DNA from: Sporisorium sorghi
Lineage: Eukaryota; Basidiomycota; Ustilaginomycetes; Ustilaginales; Ustilaginaceae
DNA: 64,000 nt
NCBI GenBank assembly: GCA_023212695.1
Contig: JALCCG010000052.1
Coordinates: 37,765 to 101,764, forward strand
Reading direction: 5' to 3'
In this document: piece after piece, positions 40,298 through 50,200 of the stretch
Numbering within the stretch: the first letter of the stretch is position 1
Layout of the letters: every line of letters starts with the position of its first letter
Program-made: the position numbers and the translations under genes
Notes under the pieces: model-generated
The model's input: only the letters and a program-made list of their open reading frames with translations
The model's database searches: none
Told to the model about the DNA's origin: nothing

Positions 40298-42007
40298 ATG
40301 CAGTACAAACTGTCGAGCTCGTCGCTCTTCAGCGAGTCGGCAGTCGGCAAGCTCGTCGCCGCCGTGCACGCTCACAGACCCACCACTTTCGTCGGCTACG
40401 TCACGCTGGCCGTCGCCACGCCCATCGTCCTCGTCGGGCTGCTCATCACTCTCACGCTCGCCAAGATGCTCTACCGAACCACTGTGTACCACTACTACCT
40501 CTCACCTCTGCGCCACTTGCCGGGGCCCAAGCCCAAGCCGTTTATTGGCAACATGGACGAGTTCGTGGGCAAGCCGGGCGCAGGCGCCGAGATGGGCTGG
40601 TCGCGCGAGTACGGCCAGGACGGCGTGTACCGCAGCACGTTTCTGTTCGGACGCGAGGCGGTGCACTTCCAGCGTCCCAAGGCGTTGAGGCAGATTCTGG
40701 TGGAGGATCCGTACAGCTATCCGAAGCCTGCGTTGGCGTGGAAGCTGCTCGGGCTCATTGCGGGTTACGGCCTGCTGGTGGTGGAGGGCGATACGCACCG
40801 CAAGATGCGCAAGACGATGAACCCGGCCTTCTCGTTGACGAATCTGATCGAGCAGTTCCCCGTGTACTACAACAAGATCTACCCCCTCGTGGACATTTTG
40901 AAGAAAAAAGTGGACGAGTCGCCCGAAGACTCCGCCATCATCGACTGCGACAAGTGGGTCAGCAAGGCGCTGCTCGACATCATCTGCCTCACCGCCTTCG
41001 GGTATGAGGCCGACTCGCTCAACAACCCGCACAACGAGCTCGCTTCGGGTTACGAAACGGTCCTCAGTCTGCAGAATGGGCGCAACCAGGCGCGGTTGAA
41101 CATTCTGTTGAATCTGCCGCTTGGCGATAGCGTGCTGGACTGGGCGTCGGACACGAGCGACTGGGCGTGGCTGCTCAAGTGGTGCCGTCCGGACTCTATG
41201 GCCGAAATGACGTTTAAGCTGCTCAACGGCATGCACCGCATCAAAAAAGTGGCCAAGCAGATCCTGTACAAGCAGATCGAGTCTGGCGAGCGCGCATCGC
41301 AACCGGGGCAGTTCAAAGCCATCATTGATATTATCAAAGAGACCAACTCGTCGGAGAACGAAGGCAAGCCCAAGAGCCTCAAGCAGGCAGAGCGCGATAT
41401 GATCACGCAGGTGCTGACGTTCCTGGGAGCGGGGCACGAGACCACCGCGTCGGGAGTCGCGTGGACGCTGTGGAACCTCGCCTCGCACCCAGAGGTGCAG
41501 GACAAGCTGCGCAAAGAGTGCCGCGAGCTCATCGACCAGGACGAACGCCCGCCGTACTCCGCTATCAAGGGCCTGGCCTACCTGGACGCCGTGATCAACG
41601 AGTCGATGCGCGTCACCCCGCCCGTACCGCGCACCGTGCGCATCGCCAGCAAAGCCTCGTATATCGATGGGCTGTATGTGCCCAAGAACACGATGCTGCC
41701 CATCTCGAACCGCGCGATCAACATGGACCCGCACGTCTGGGGCCCCGACGCCGACGAGTACAAGCCCGAGCGATGGTTCAACCTGCCCGAAAAGTACGAC
41801 AGGACGTTCTCGATGATCACGTTCATCGCGGGTGCTCACGCCTGTATTGGCAGGACGATGAGTTACTTGGAGATGAAGGCCGTCGTGTGCATTCTGGTGG
41901 CCAACTTCAAGTTCGAGCCCATCTCCAAGGAGCAGGAGCCCATCATGGATACGTTGATCACTATGAAGCCCAAGGGCGGTCTGCCGCTCAAGGTGTCGCG
42001 CATTTAG
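40298..42007 (+). CDS. Cytochrome P450 monooxygenase
   Basis: This is a 569-residue P450 with a membrane anchor at about residues 28-50 (VGYVTLAVATPIVLVGLLIT) followed by the Pro-rich hinge LRHLPGPKPKPFIG, so it is an ER-membrane enzyme. The I-helix oxygen-binding motif is GAGHETTA at 377-384. The K-helix ExxR is E435-S-M-R438. The heme-binding loop is FIAGAHACIG with the ligand Cys516. In the consensus FxxGxRxCxG, the Arg is replaced here by His514. Length and motifs match microsomal fungal P450s; substrate and subfamily cannot be assigned. No biosynthetic cluster is visible around it, so a role in lipid, alkane or xenobiotic oxidation is only a guess. The gene is single-exon and starts at the first ATG after the leader. 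Confidence 0.92.
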   Translation: MQYKLSSSSLFSESAVGKLVAAVHAHRPTTFVGYVTLAVATPIVLVGLLITLTLAKMLYRTTVYHYYLSPLRHLPGPKPKPFIGNMDEFVGKPGAGAEMGWSREYGQDGVYRSTFLFGREAVHFQRPKALRQILVEDPYSYPKPALAWKLLGLIAGYGLLVVEGDTHRKMRKTMNPAFSLTNLIEQFPVYYNKIYPLVDILKKKVDESPEDSAIIDCDKWVSKALLDIICLTAFGYEADSLNNPHNELASGYETVLSLQNGRNQARLNILLNLPLGDSVLDWASDTSDWAWLLKWCRPDSMAEMTFKLLNGMHRIKKVAKQILYKQIESGERASQPGQFKAIIDIIKETNSSENEGKPKSLKQAERDMITQVLTFLGAGHETTASGVAWTLWNLASHPEVQDKLRKECRELIDQDERPPYSAIKGLAYLDAVINESMRVTPPVPRTVRIASKASYIDGLYVPKNTMLPISNRAINMDPHVWGPDADEYKPERWFNLPEKYDRTFSMITFIAGAHACIGRTMSYLEMKAVVCILVANFKFEPISKEQEPIMDTLITMKPKGGLPLKVSRI

Positions 42008-42149
42008 GGCCGGTAGATCTACCGCTTCGTTTCTGCATGTACAATACAGGATTGCTTAAAAAAATTTCAGCGTGTGAAGCAACGTATGACAGGACCCTCA
42101 TGAACGATGAGCTCCTGTCGATCAGAGAGAAGGACGAGAACAGTCAAGC

Positions 42150-42150
<1 letters not shown>

Positions 42151-42185
<35 letters not shown>
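42151..42185 (+). repeat. Poly-A tract, 35 nt (poly-T relative to the tRNA gene)
   Basis: An uninterrupted A run. Read along the tRNA-Ile gene it is T35, starting 15 bases after the mature 3' end. Confidence 0.95.
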
Positions 42186-42187
<2 letters not shown>

Positions 42188-42191
42188 CTGC

Positions 42192-42197
42192 AAAAAA
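42192..42197 (-). terminator. RNA polymerase III terminator of tRNA-Ile
   Basis: T6 on the minus strand lies three bases past the discriminator; the T35 tract beyond it would act as a back-up. Confidence 0.75.
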
Positions 42198-42199
42198 TT

Positions 42200-42306
42200 T
42201 GCCCCGTACTGGGCTCGAACCAGTGACCTTCTGTTGTAAGAAACTCAGACGAAACTGAGGCATCGTGTATTAGACAGATGCGATAATCCAACTACGCTAA
42301 CGAGGC
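42200..42306 (-). tRNA. tRNA-Ile(AAT), with a 32-nt intron
   Basis: The acceptor stem is GCCTCGT paired with ACGGGGC (one T-G pair), with discriminator A at 42200. The T arm is ACTGG-TTCGAGC-CCAGT. The anticodon stem is TCTGT/ACAGA. After removal of the intron at 42236-42267, one base 3' of the anticodon, the loop reads C-T-AAT-A-A, the usual loop of eukaryotic tRNA-Ile(IAU). The D arm has three clean pairs (GCG/CGC) and a T-T mismatch at the fourth. The identity call rests on the loop; reading GTC as the anticodon would leave the stem unpaired. Confidence 0.9.
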
Positions 42307-42783
42307 AGGATGACGGCCGAAGCCAAAGATGCATATATAACTCCTTACAAATAGTTCCTTTGGAAGTTCGTGATCGACGTGATCTGCACTTCAAGGTCAT
42401 TGGTGAAACAAGACATCGACTCACCATTCACCACGCTCATGCTTTGAGGCATACCGCTCATACACTGCTGCTTGGTCAAGGTGCGCCACGCTGATGTAGG
42501 CAGGATGGCGTGCAACGTCTTGTGTTGCCTCCAGCAGACGCATGGGAGGAGCTGCAAGTCTTCATCATATCTGAGCGTCGAAAGAAAAAACTTCTGTCGG
42601 ACGGGAAGCTGGAAGAGTCGAATTCTTCTTGCAGGAAGAAGAAAGCGTGAGAATTGTGCGCATTCGGTGGATGCAGCCTCGTGACTTGCGGGTTTTCTGC
42701 AACGAGTGGTGGTACAGCTGTCCTTGACTCTCGCACACCAACACCTTTTCAACACACACACAACACCAACAGACACACGAACA
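42307..42783. other. Spacer between tRNA-Ile and the EBP1-like gene
   Basis: This is 477 bases. It holds the tRNA-Ile TATA-like box and the upstream region of the EBP1-like gene, which ends in CA-rich leader sequence (42735-42783). No gene is supported. Confidence 0.55.
42332..42339 (-). promoter_or_regulatory. TATA-like box 5' of tRNA-Ile
   Basis: TTATATAT on the minus strand, about 27-33 bases upstream of the tRNA 5' end, matching the position of the box at tRNA-Phe. Confidence 0.5.
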
Positions 42784-43953
42784 ATGTCGACTGCTATACA
42801 GAAGACTGCCGCCGCGCCGGCAGCGGCCGCTGCCAAGGAGGAGAGCTTCAACGACAGCATCCTGCCCAAGTACAAGGTGGCGGGCGAGATTGCTTCCAAA
42901 GCCATCAAGGCGGTCATTGCGGCCGCTGCTGAGGGCAAGACGGTGCTCGAGCTGTGCAGCATTGGCGACAAGGTGCTCGAGGACGAGACGTCGGCGGTGT
43001 ACAAGGGCAAGAGCATTGCCAAGGGTATTGCCTTCCCTACGACGCTGTCGCTCAACAACGTGGTGTGCAACTTTGCGCCCTTGCCTACGGACGAGGAGCA
43101 GGTGGTGCTCAAGAAGGGCGACGTGGTCAAGGTGCAGCTTGGCGCTTACATCGACGGTCTGCCCGCCATCAGTGCCGAGACGTTTGTGGTGGGTGCCGAC
43201 GCTGCCAACCCGGTCGACGGCCGTGCTGCGGATGCGATCAAGGCGGCGCTCGTCGCTGCCGACGTCGCGATCCGCGTCATGAAGCCCGGCGTGCTCAACA
43301 CCGAGGTGAGCAAGGAGATCGAGGCCGCCATCAAGCAGTTCGACTGCAAGGCCGTCGAGGGCATGCAGACCAACCAGTTCGCCCGCAACGAAATCGACGC
43401 CAAGAAGAAGATCGTCCTCAACGCCGAACCTGGCAGCAGACCCGACACCGTCAAGCTCGAAGAGGACGAGGTGTACGGCGTCGACATCTCCGTCACCACC
43501 TCCGCCGAAGGCAAGACCCGCTCCGACGACAGCAAGACCACCATCTACCGCAAGACTAACAACACGTACCTGCTCAAGCTCCAGACGTCGAGAAAGGTGC
43601 TCAGCGAGATCCAGAAGAAGGCGGCTACGTTCCCGTTCAACCTGAAGACCCTGGAGGACGTGCGCCGCGCGAGGGTCGGCGTCCAGGAGTGCTCCAAGCA
43701 CGGCTTGCTCACCCCCTTCCACGTGCTGGAGGACTCGGACAAGAAGGCCGTCACCGCCCAGATCTTCTTCACCGTCGCCGTCAACGCCAAGGGCGCCATC
43801 AGGCTCACCCCCGCCCCGACCTGGGCGAACGACGACAACCTCAAGCCGTCTAAGCAGGTTACCGATGAGAAGATCAAGGCGCTCCTGTCCTCTGCTGTGC
43901 GTCAGACCAAGAAGAAGAACAAGCCCGCCGCCGCTCCCGCTGCTTCCGCTTAA
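42784..43953 (+). CDS. EBP1/PA2G4-like protein (methionine-aminopeptidase fold, non-catalytic)
   Basis: This is a 389-residue protein from ATG 42784 (context ACACGAACAATGTC); the frame extends upstream only from a GTG. It matches the PA2G4/EBP1 group (Cdb4 in fission yeast), with KYKVAGEIASKAIKAVIAAA, GIAFPTTLSLNNVVCNFAPL and VKVQLGAYIDGLPAISAETF near the N-terminus. The C-terminal half has FPFNLKTLEDVRRARVGVQE followed by CSKHGLLTPFHVLED, and a Lys-rich tail TKKKNKPAAAP. Members keep the pita-bread fold of type 2 methionine aminopeptidases but lose the metal-binding residues. They bind ribosomes near the exit tunnel and RNA. The basic tail fits ribosome or RNA contact. Location is probably cytosol and nucleolus. 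The long spaced codons and high GC at the third position match a highly expressed gene. Confidence 0.93.
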   Translation: MSTAIQKTAAAPAAAAAKEESFNDSILPKYKVAGEIASKAIKAVIAAAAEGKTVLELCSIGDKVLEDETSAVYKGKSIAKGIAFPTTLSLNNVVCNFAPLPTDEEQVVLKKGDVVKVQLGAYIDGLPAISAETFVVGADAANPVDGRAADAIKAALVAADVAIRVMKPGVLNTEVSKEIEAAIKQFDCKAVEGMQTNQFARNEIDAKKKIVLNAEPGSRPDTVKLEEDEVYGVDISVTTSAEGKTRSDDSKTTIYRKTNNTYLLKLQTSRKVLSEIQKKAATFPFNLKTLEDVRRARVGVQECSKHGLLTPFHVLEDSDKKAVTAQIFFTVAVNAKGAIRLTPAPTWANDDNLKPSKQVTDEKIKALLSSAVRQTKKKNKPAAAPAASA

Positions 43954-44213
43954 ACGTCCACACGCGATCACACTGCATCACCTTTCCCGCACCGCACAAG
44001 GATCCCCCCTTCAGCAAGGATTCCTTTCTATTATCCACTTGACGGCAGCTTGGGATTTGTCGCACCACCAAAAAATACACCGCCTCTTTCCCCATCGCAT
44101 CTCCCGTGCAATGAACAAGAAACCAACATCCCAGAACGAACAAACAAACACCAAGAGCAGACATGCGTGTGAGCATTCAATCATCTGAGTCAACTTTCTC
44201 TCTCGTCATTGCC

Positions 44214-44244
<31 letters not shown>

Positions 44245-44278
44245 TGTGTGATGAGCACTCTCAGCGACAACCCGGACC
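43954..44278. other. Convergent 3' spacer with poly-A tract
   Basis: This is 325 bases between the EBP1-like and SCC2 3' ends. An A28 tract lies at 44214-44241. No gene. Confidence 0.65.
44214..44241 (+). repeat. Poly-A tract, 28 nt
   Basis: An uninterrupted A run, 38 bases beyond the SCC2 stop codon (T run on the SCC2 strand). Confidence 0.95.
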
Positions 44279-47200
44279 TCACAGCACCAGATCATCAAAT
44301 GCATCCGGATCCTCGGGCTCCATCATCGTGCCCTCGTTCTCCACCATGCCCGCATACGCCAGCATCTGCCTCTGAGCATCCTCGCCACTCTTGACCTCCT
44401 CCAGCCCAAACGGCATGGCGCTCAGATCGAGCGCAGCCTGCATCGGATCCGCGAGCGTCCGCATCGTCGCCGGCTTGTCCGCGCCCGCGCTCTGTTTCTT
44501 GCTCGGATTGAACTTGGCGCAGCGCGCCTCGCTCAGGCCGTACAGATGCTTGAGGTGGTTGCGCAGCAGAAGCGCGGTACCCGAGATGACCGACATCTTG
44601 GCAATCGTCACCGAGTCGACTTGTGTCTTGGACCCTGCTGCGCCGTCTTCTTCGTCGGCGTTGCTGGTCTGTGCTGCGGTGTCCGAGGTGGTGTCCATCG
44701 GCTGCGGCAAGTTCAAAGTCTGCGCAGGGTCCACAGTGTCGGCGAACGGCGGAGGTGCATCGCTTGCCAGTTGCAGCTGCCATTCTCCCGAGAGCCACGG
44801 GTTGCGCGACATTCCGAACGGGCTGATCAAGTCTGCCCCCGGAAGAGGAACGGCATCTGCAGGCGGAGGCGTCCTCACGCCATCCTCGACCACCTCTGTC
44901 GGCGCCGAGTTGGACGCTGACGCCTCCTGCTTGGGCAGATGCGGCTGGATCATGTACAGCACCTGCATGCCCGAAACGGCCAAGATCGAGCGCAGCTCGC
45001 CAATCACGATAAACAGCTCCTCCATCGTCTTGTAATCCAGCGTTGCAAGGTTGTCCGCCACGAATCGCGCAAACAAGACCTCTTCCATGCTGCAGTTCGA
45101 CGCCGCCGTGTTGACGTCCAGCGCCTTGACGATCTGCTTGAGGAAATCGAGTCGTGTAGCACGACGATCACGCAACAAGCCGTACCACGCGCCAAGCACT
45201 GCCGTCGGCGTCGTGTCGACACGGAAGCCGCGCAGCGTCTGCGTCTTGGACTGCTGCAGCTGGAACCGGAATGCCGAGCGTGCCGTATCGAGGAAACGCG
45301 CCTGCACCAGCGACGCATGCTTGGACGCCAGATGGCTGTGAAGCTCCATGGCTCGACTGCGCAGTTTGGGGTCTTCCAGTGTCTCCAGTGACACGAGGAA
45401 TGGCACACACTGGATCGGGTGCGACAATCCCTGCAGCACCGTAAAGCGCAAAATGTCGATGGCGGTGCGCTGCAGTGCAGGATTCGACACTTCCAGCGTC
45501 GCCTTGAGCACGTCTTCCGAGTAGCGCTGCATCATGGCCGAGCCTACACCCGTGTCTGCAAAGGTCTCCGTGTTGCCGACCAGGATCGTCATGTCGACGC
45601 TGCCTGCATCCGGATTGTCGGGCTTGCGACGTCCTGTACCTGCGGTGACGACCGCATTGTCCGGGTTGCGGCGCAGCGCATCGGCGCTGAGAAAGTCGAG
45701 GATGATCTTGAGCAACGTCGCACGGTCCTGCAACGAGCCAGATGCAAAAATGCCGTCCATCATCGTCGTGAGCGACGGTCGAGTCATGAGCGTGGGGTGT
45801 GCACGGAAGATGAAGCCCAAGTTCTGCAGCGCGACGGAGCGCACCGCCTCGCTTCCCGTCTTGTGGATATCGAGCAGAGCCTCGGACACCACGTCGATGA
45901 GCGGACGCTTGCTGACCGCATCGATCTCGGGAGCCGTTTCGGGGTACTTTTTGCGGATCTCGTCGTAGTCTGCGTGTTCGCACAACGAGGCGGTCAAGGA
46001 CATGAGGGTGCTCCACGCCTTGTTGTCTTCGACCTTTTGGCCTTTGAGCGCCATCTGCCGCATCGCCTGAACGCGCATAAGACAGGCCTTGAGCGTCTGA
46101 ATCAGCAGCTTGAAGTTGTGCGTGTGCGTGGTGATCACCGCGCAGTAGCAGGCGATGAGTTCCTGCAGCAGGTGGAGGCCTGCCTTGGGCGGCGGTCGGT
46201 TGACCAGAGGGCGCAGGCTCTTCTCCAGAGCTTCGGCAAACGCCAATGCCGTCTTTGGCATGTGAGGCAAGCACGAGCGGAAGATTCTCAACAGCAGATC
46301 CATGATCTGCACCTCCTCGCCCGTCTGTGCTGCTTTGAGGTAGGGCAGCAGCAACTTGGCTTTGGAAATGGTGAGGATCGCAGGGTTGGTGGTGACAAGC
46401 AGCTGCACGATACGGATGCGCTTGACCGTGTCGATGCTCGACGCGCCGCTCGACTCGACAAGGCTGTCGATCATGGAATCGCCGAGCTTCTGCAGCTTGG
46501 CATGCAGTTCAGCCGCCTCGCTCTCGGACTTGTCCTTGAAGAGGCGCCTGAACACCTCTTCCAAGGGCGAAGGGCGCTCCTTGATGACATCGGCAACAGC
46601 CATGATGATTTCGATGGTGTCTGCCACCCTCTTGTCGGCGACAGTCTCTTCAAGCGCATCCTCGTTCATGGGGTGACCGTCATCACCAACCGGCTTCTGT
46701 GGATGTTCACCGTCGCCCTCTTTCGTTTCGACAGCATCTGCAGGCTGCGACGGCAAAGGCGTGGATCGCAACGGACTGCCTCGGCGCCGAGCGTGCAGAC
46801 GCCGAGATTCAGTGTCCATTTCGAGCCACATTTCGCCGATGGTCTGGACCGCCTTGTCCTGAACGCCCGTGTCCTCGTCGTTGATGCAGCGGACAATGCG
46901 GGCGCACGCATCGATCCGGATTCTCGGATCGTCCGTCGCCTCGTGCAGGTCCTTGAGGAGGCGAAGCATGCGCTTGCGCACCGACAGACCAGTGTCGAGC
47001 ACTCGTGCAGCGATCTGCTTGTAGTATTTGGGAATGTGCTGCGGCTTGCGGAGCAGGTATCTGCCAAAAAGCCCCACTGCAGTCTCCCTGACAGCATTGC
47101 TGTTATCGCGCAGACGGACCTCGATGGCAGCACGCATCGAGTCTTCGTCGAGCAGATCCGGGTCTACCTGCGCGATGCGTTCGATGCCTCGGATTGCCTT

Positions 47201-50200
47201 GCTGCGGTTGGCGATGAGCGGGTTGTTGAGGCCCTCCACGAGCAGGTCTCGCAACACTGCGTACGAGATCATGGAGCTGCTGGCAATCAGCGCGCGTTCA
47301 GAGAGGTCAATGGCCTTCTCCAGCATTTGTGCGTCCGGAGTCAGGTCGTCGAACGAGGCATCGGCGGCGGAAGAGTCGAGTTGTGAAAGCGTGATCATCG
47401 CTGCGTCGAGCTCTTCGCGGAAGTGCTGCAATTTGGCGATCTGCACTGCGCTATCGCTTTCTGAATTGCTGAGAGCAGCTTGATCCTCCTCGGCCTTGCC
47501 CCACGCGGTTGCCAGTTCGCCCTCGGCCTGAACGAGCAGGAACTCGAGCGCGCCTTCGGTCGACACGTCCTCGTTGCTCGTCTTAGCAAGGAAGCGAGAG
47601 ATGTACGTGTAGGCACCCACGTAGTCCTGGATAGCGCGTCGATCGCCTTCGCGCAAGGCCCTGGGCATGGAAAGATAGTCCCACGTGGTCCATCTGGGTC
47701 GCTTGGCTGGGCTGGCTGGTGGTGCTGGCTGGATGACGGGGCCTTCGGTGACGCCACCGCTCGCCTGAGCATCGCCATCGTGCCTCCCAGCTATGCTGGC
47801 TGGCGCATCAGCACGGGCAGGCTGCAATTGCAATTGACTCTGACGCAGCCTTGCGGCGACAAGGCTGAGCTGCTCGAGAGCCACGCCCTTGGCATCGGGA
47901 TGACTCTTTGCATCCTCGAGGTAATTGCCAAACACGCGACAGAAGGCGCTCAGCATCAGGGCGGCTGCGGGCCATTCCGGCAAAAAGAGGGCACTGAGGA
48001 GGTCCTGAATCAGCGACTCGATCGCGTAGGCGTGGCTCATCTCTTGCGACGACTTGGCCACCTTGGTCTGGCCGATGCGCTGCATGAGATAGCCCGCGAT
48101 GGACCACGCGGATGCATTGGCGCCTTCCAGTCCGCGTCTCCAGATGGCGATTTCGGCCTCTCTGGCGTCGTTTGTATCGGGCTCGCTCGACGCATTGAAC
48201 GCTTCGATGACGACTTCGAGCGTCTGCGTTCGCTCTGGATCGGCGGCACGGCCAGGCATGTCGATCGCGTCATCGTCCTCCTCGCCACCCTGGCCCTCTT
48301 TGCTCGGCGAGAGACGATCCGCCGTGGAACGCGCGTAGGTGGCCACGCCGTGCGAGGCCGCCTGGATGAGCTGCAGCAGAAGCGCGTTGATCGAGTGGAT
48401 GCCCTTGCCGTTGCGCAGACTGTATTGACGCCGGTTCTTCTTCATGTCGGTGAGCTTGGACAACGAAGTGAGGATCTCCTCGATCATCCATTGACGCTGG
48501 TCCGGCGCCTTTGCAAAGATGCTGCGAAGCAGGTTGAGCGCGGGCTGTCGTAGCGACTTCATCGAGTTGGCGCCGCCCAACGACAACAATGCCGATCGAC
48601 CACGAGCCGAAGCCTTGGCTGTCTCGCTCGACGCGCTTCCGCTGGTTGACTCTGGCTCGAGCACAAAGAAGGGACCGAGCGCAATGTAGACAGCACTGAT
48701 GATGATGGAATCCGACAGAGTGATCGACGGCATGCGCACCATGCGTTGGACGAAAAAGAGTGCTGAGCAGAGGTGCGCAAAGAGGTCGGAGAGCGTGTTG
48801 CGGCAGATGATGCCAATGCTGGAGGTGGACTCGTCTGGGTTGGCAGCGGCTGCTTTCTTCTTGCGAGCCTTTTGAGGCGCCAAGACATCGATGAGCGAAA
48901 CGAGGGCTGGGTGGGTTGCAGTGGCCGAGCTTCCCGAGCATGCCTCGATGAAGGGGAGGAGGATCTTGTCCAAGCAGAGCTTGACTGCCTCACACGACGA
49001 ACGGATATGGTCCTCGGACAGGACTTGTTTCGGCAGCACGTCACCGGTGAGCATGCCGAGAGTGCATTCGGTGGCCAACACGGCACGGTCCACGAGGACA
49101 AAAGTTGCATGGAGCTTTTCGAGCTCGTCGTTTGCAGATGCTGCCAGCTCTTCCACGTTCTCTGCATCCTCTCGGTTGCTCGGCGTGTTCGCGCCCTGGC
49201 GATCAGGCGTCTGCGCAAGCTCTGGAGTTTTGGAAGTCGACTTGCCACGATGCTCTGCTTTGCGGCCCTTCTTTGGCTTGGTCGGAGAAACTGGCTCAGA
49301 AGCCATGGCGCGACTGGCTTGGGATGGGAATGGGTCGATGTTTTCGCCTACACGCGCGGTTCGCTCAAGAATGGTGAGCAGCCGGATCACATCTTCGGCG
49401 GGGATCGTGCTGAGGGTTGGGATGGCTGCCGGCTGTGCTCTACCGGAAATGGTCGCGACCTCGTGGTGCGGGCGGGAGCACATGACGATGAGTTTGAGCA
49501 GCTTTTGAAGCACAGCTGAGCGCAGAACCAGCACGGAGCGAGAATCACCGCCAGAGACAGAAGGCGACTCGATCATCTCAAAGAATGGATCGGCGGCAGA
49601 CGAGAGGCTCTGACCGGGGAGCAAATCTTGGAGCGAGTCGCGGTCGGGCAAGGAGTCGTCTGCCTCGAAGAGGTCTTCGATGAGGCCGCACAGTTTGGCG
49701 ATGGGTACCTTGCGCTGCGAGCTCTTGACGGGGCCATTGCTCATCTTGGTGAGACTCTTGGGTTCCTCGGAGACGGGTTCTGGCTCGTAAGACTCCAGGA
49801 TTTCGAGACCTTCCCAGTCGCTGCCTTCTGCATCCACGCCCGAGTCGCTGTCCTCGACGATCTGGTTGACCATCTCGGATAGAAATTTGCGACTTCGCCT
49901 CTTCTTCTTCTTGGGAGGCTCGGTCTGCAAAAGATGCCCGTCGTGTGGCGCGGCGGAGGATTGCGAGTGGTTGCTGCTCTGCACATTGTAGCTGTCGAGT
50001 GGCAAGGGGGGTAGCTCGACCACGGGGTAGGGCAGCAGCGAGCCGTCGCGCTCTTCGTACTTGACAGAAGCTTCTTGTTTGTTGCTGCTCTTCTTTGGTT
50101 TGGCCGCCTTCGGTTTGACAGCAGCGAGCTCGCTGTGCGACGAGGTTGTCGACAAGTCATTGACCTGCAGATCAAAGACGGGAGTCTGAGCAGGATGCTC

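Larger units (their letters stand above)
42008..42199. other. P450 3' flank and tRNA-Ile 3' flank, with a 35-nt poly-A tract
   Basis: This short spacer is dominated by an uninterrupted A35 tract (42151-42185 on the plus strand). No gene. Confidence 0.7.
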
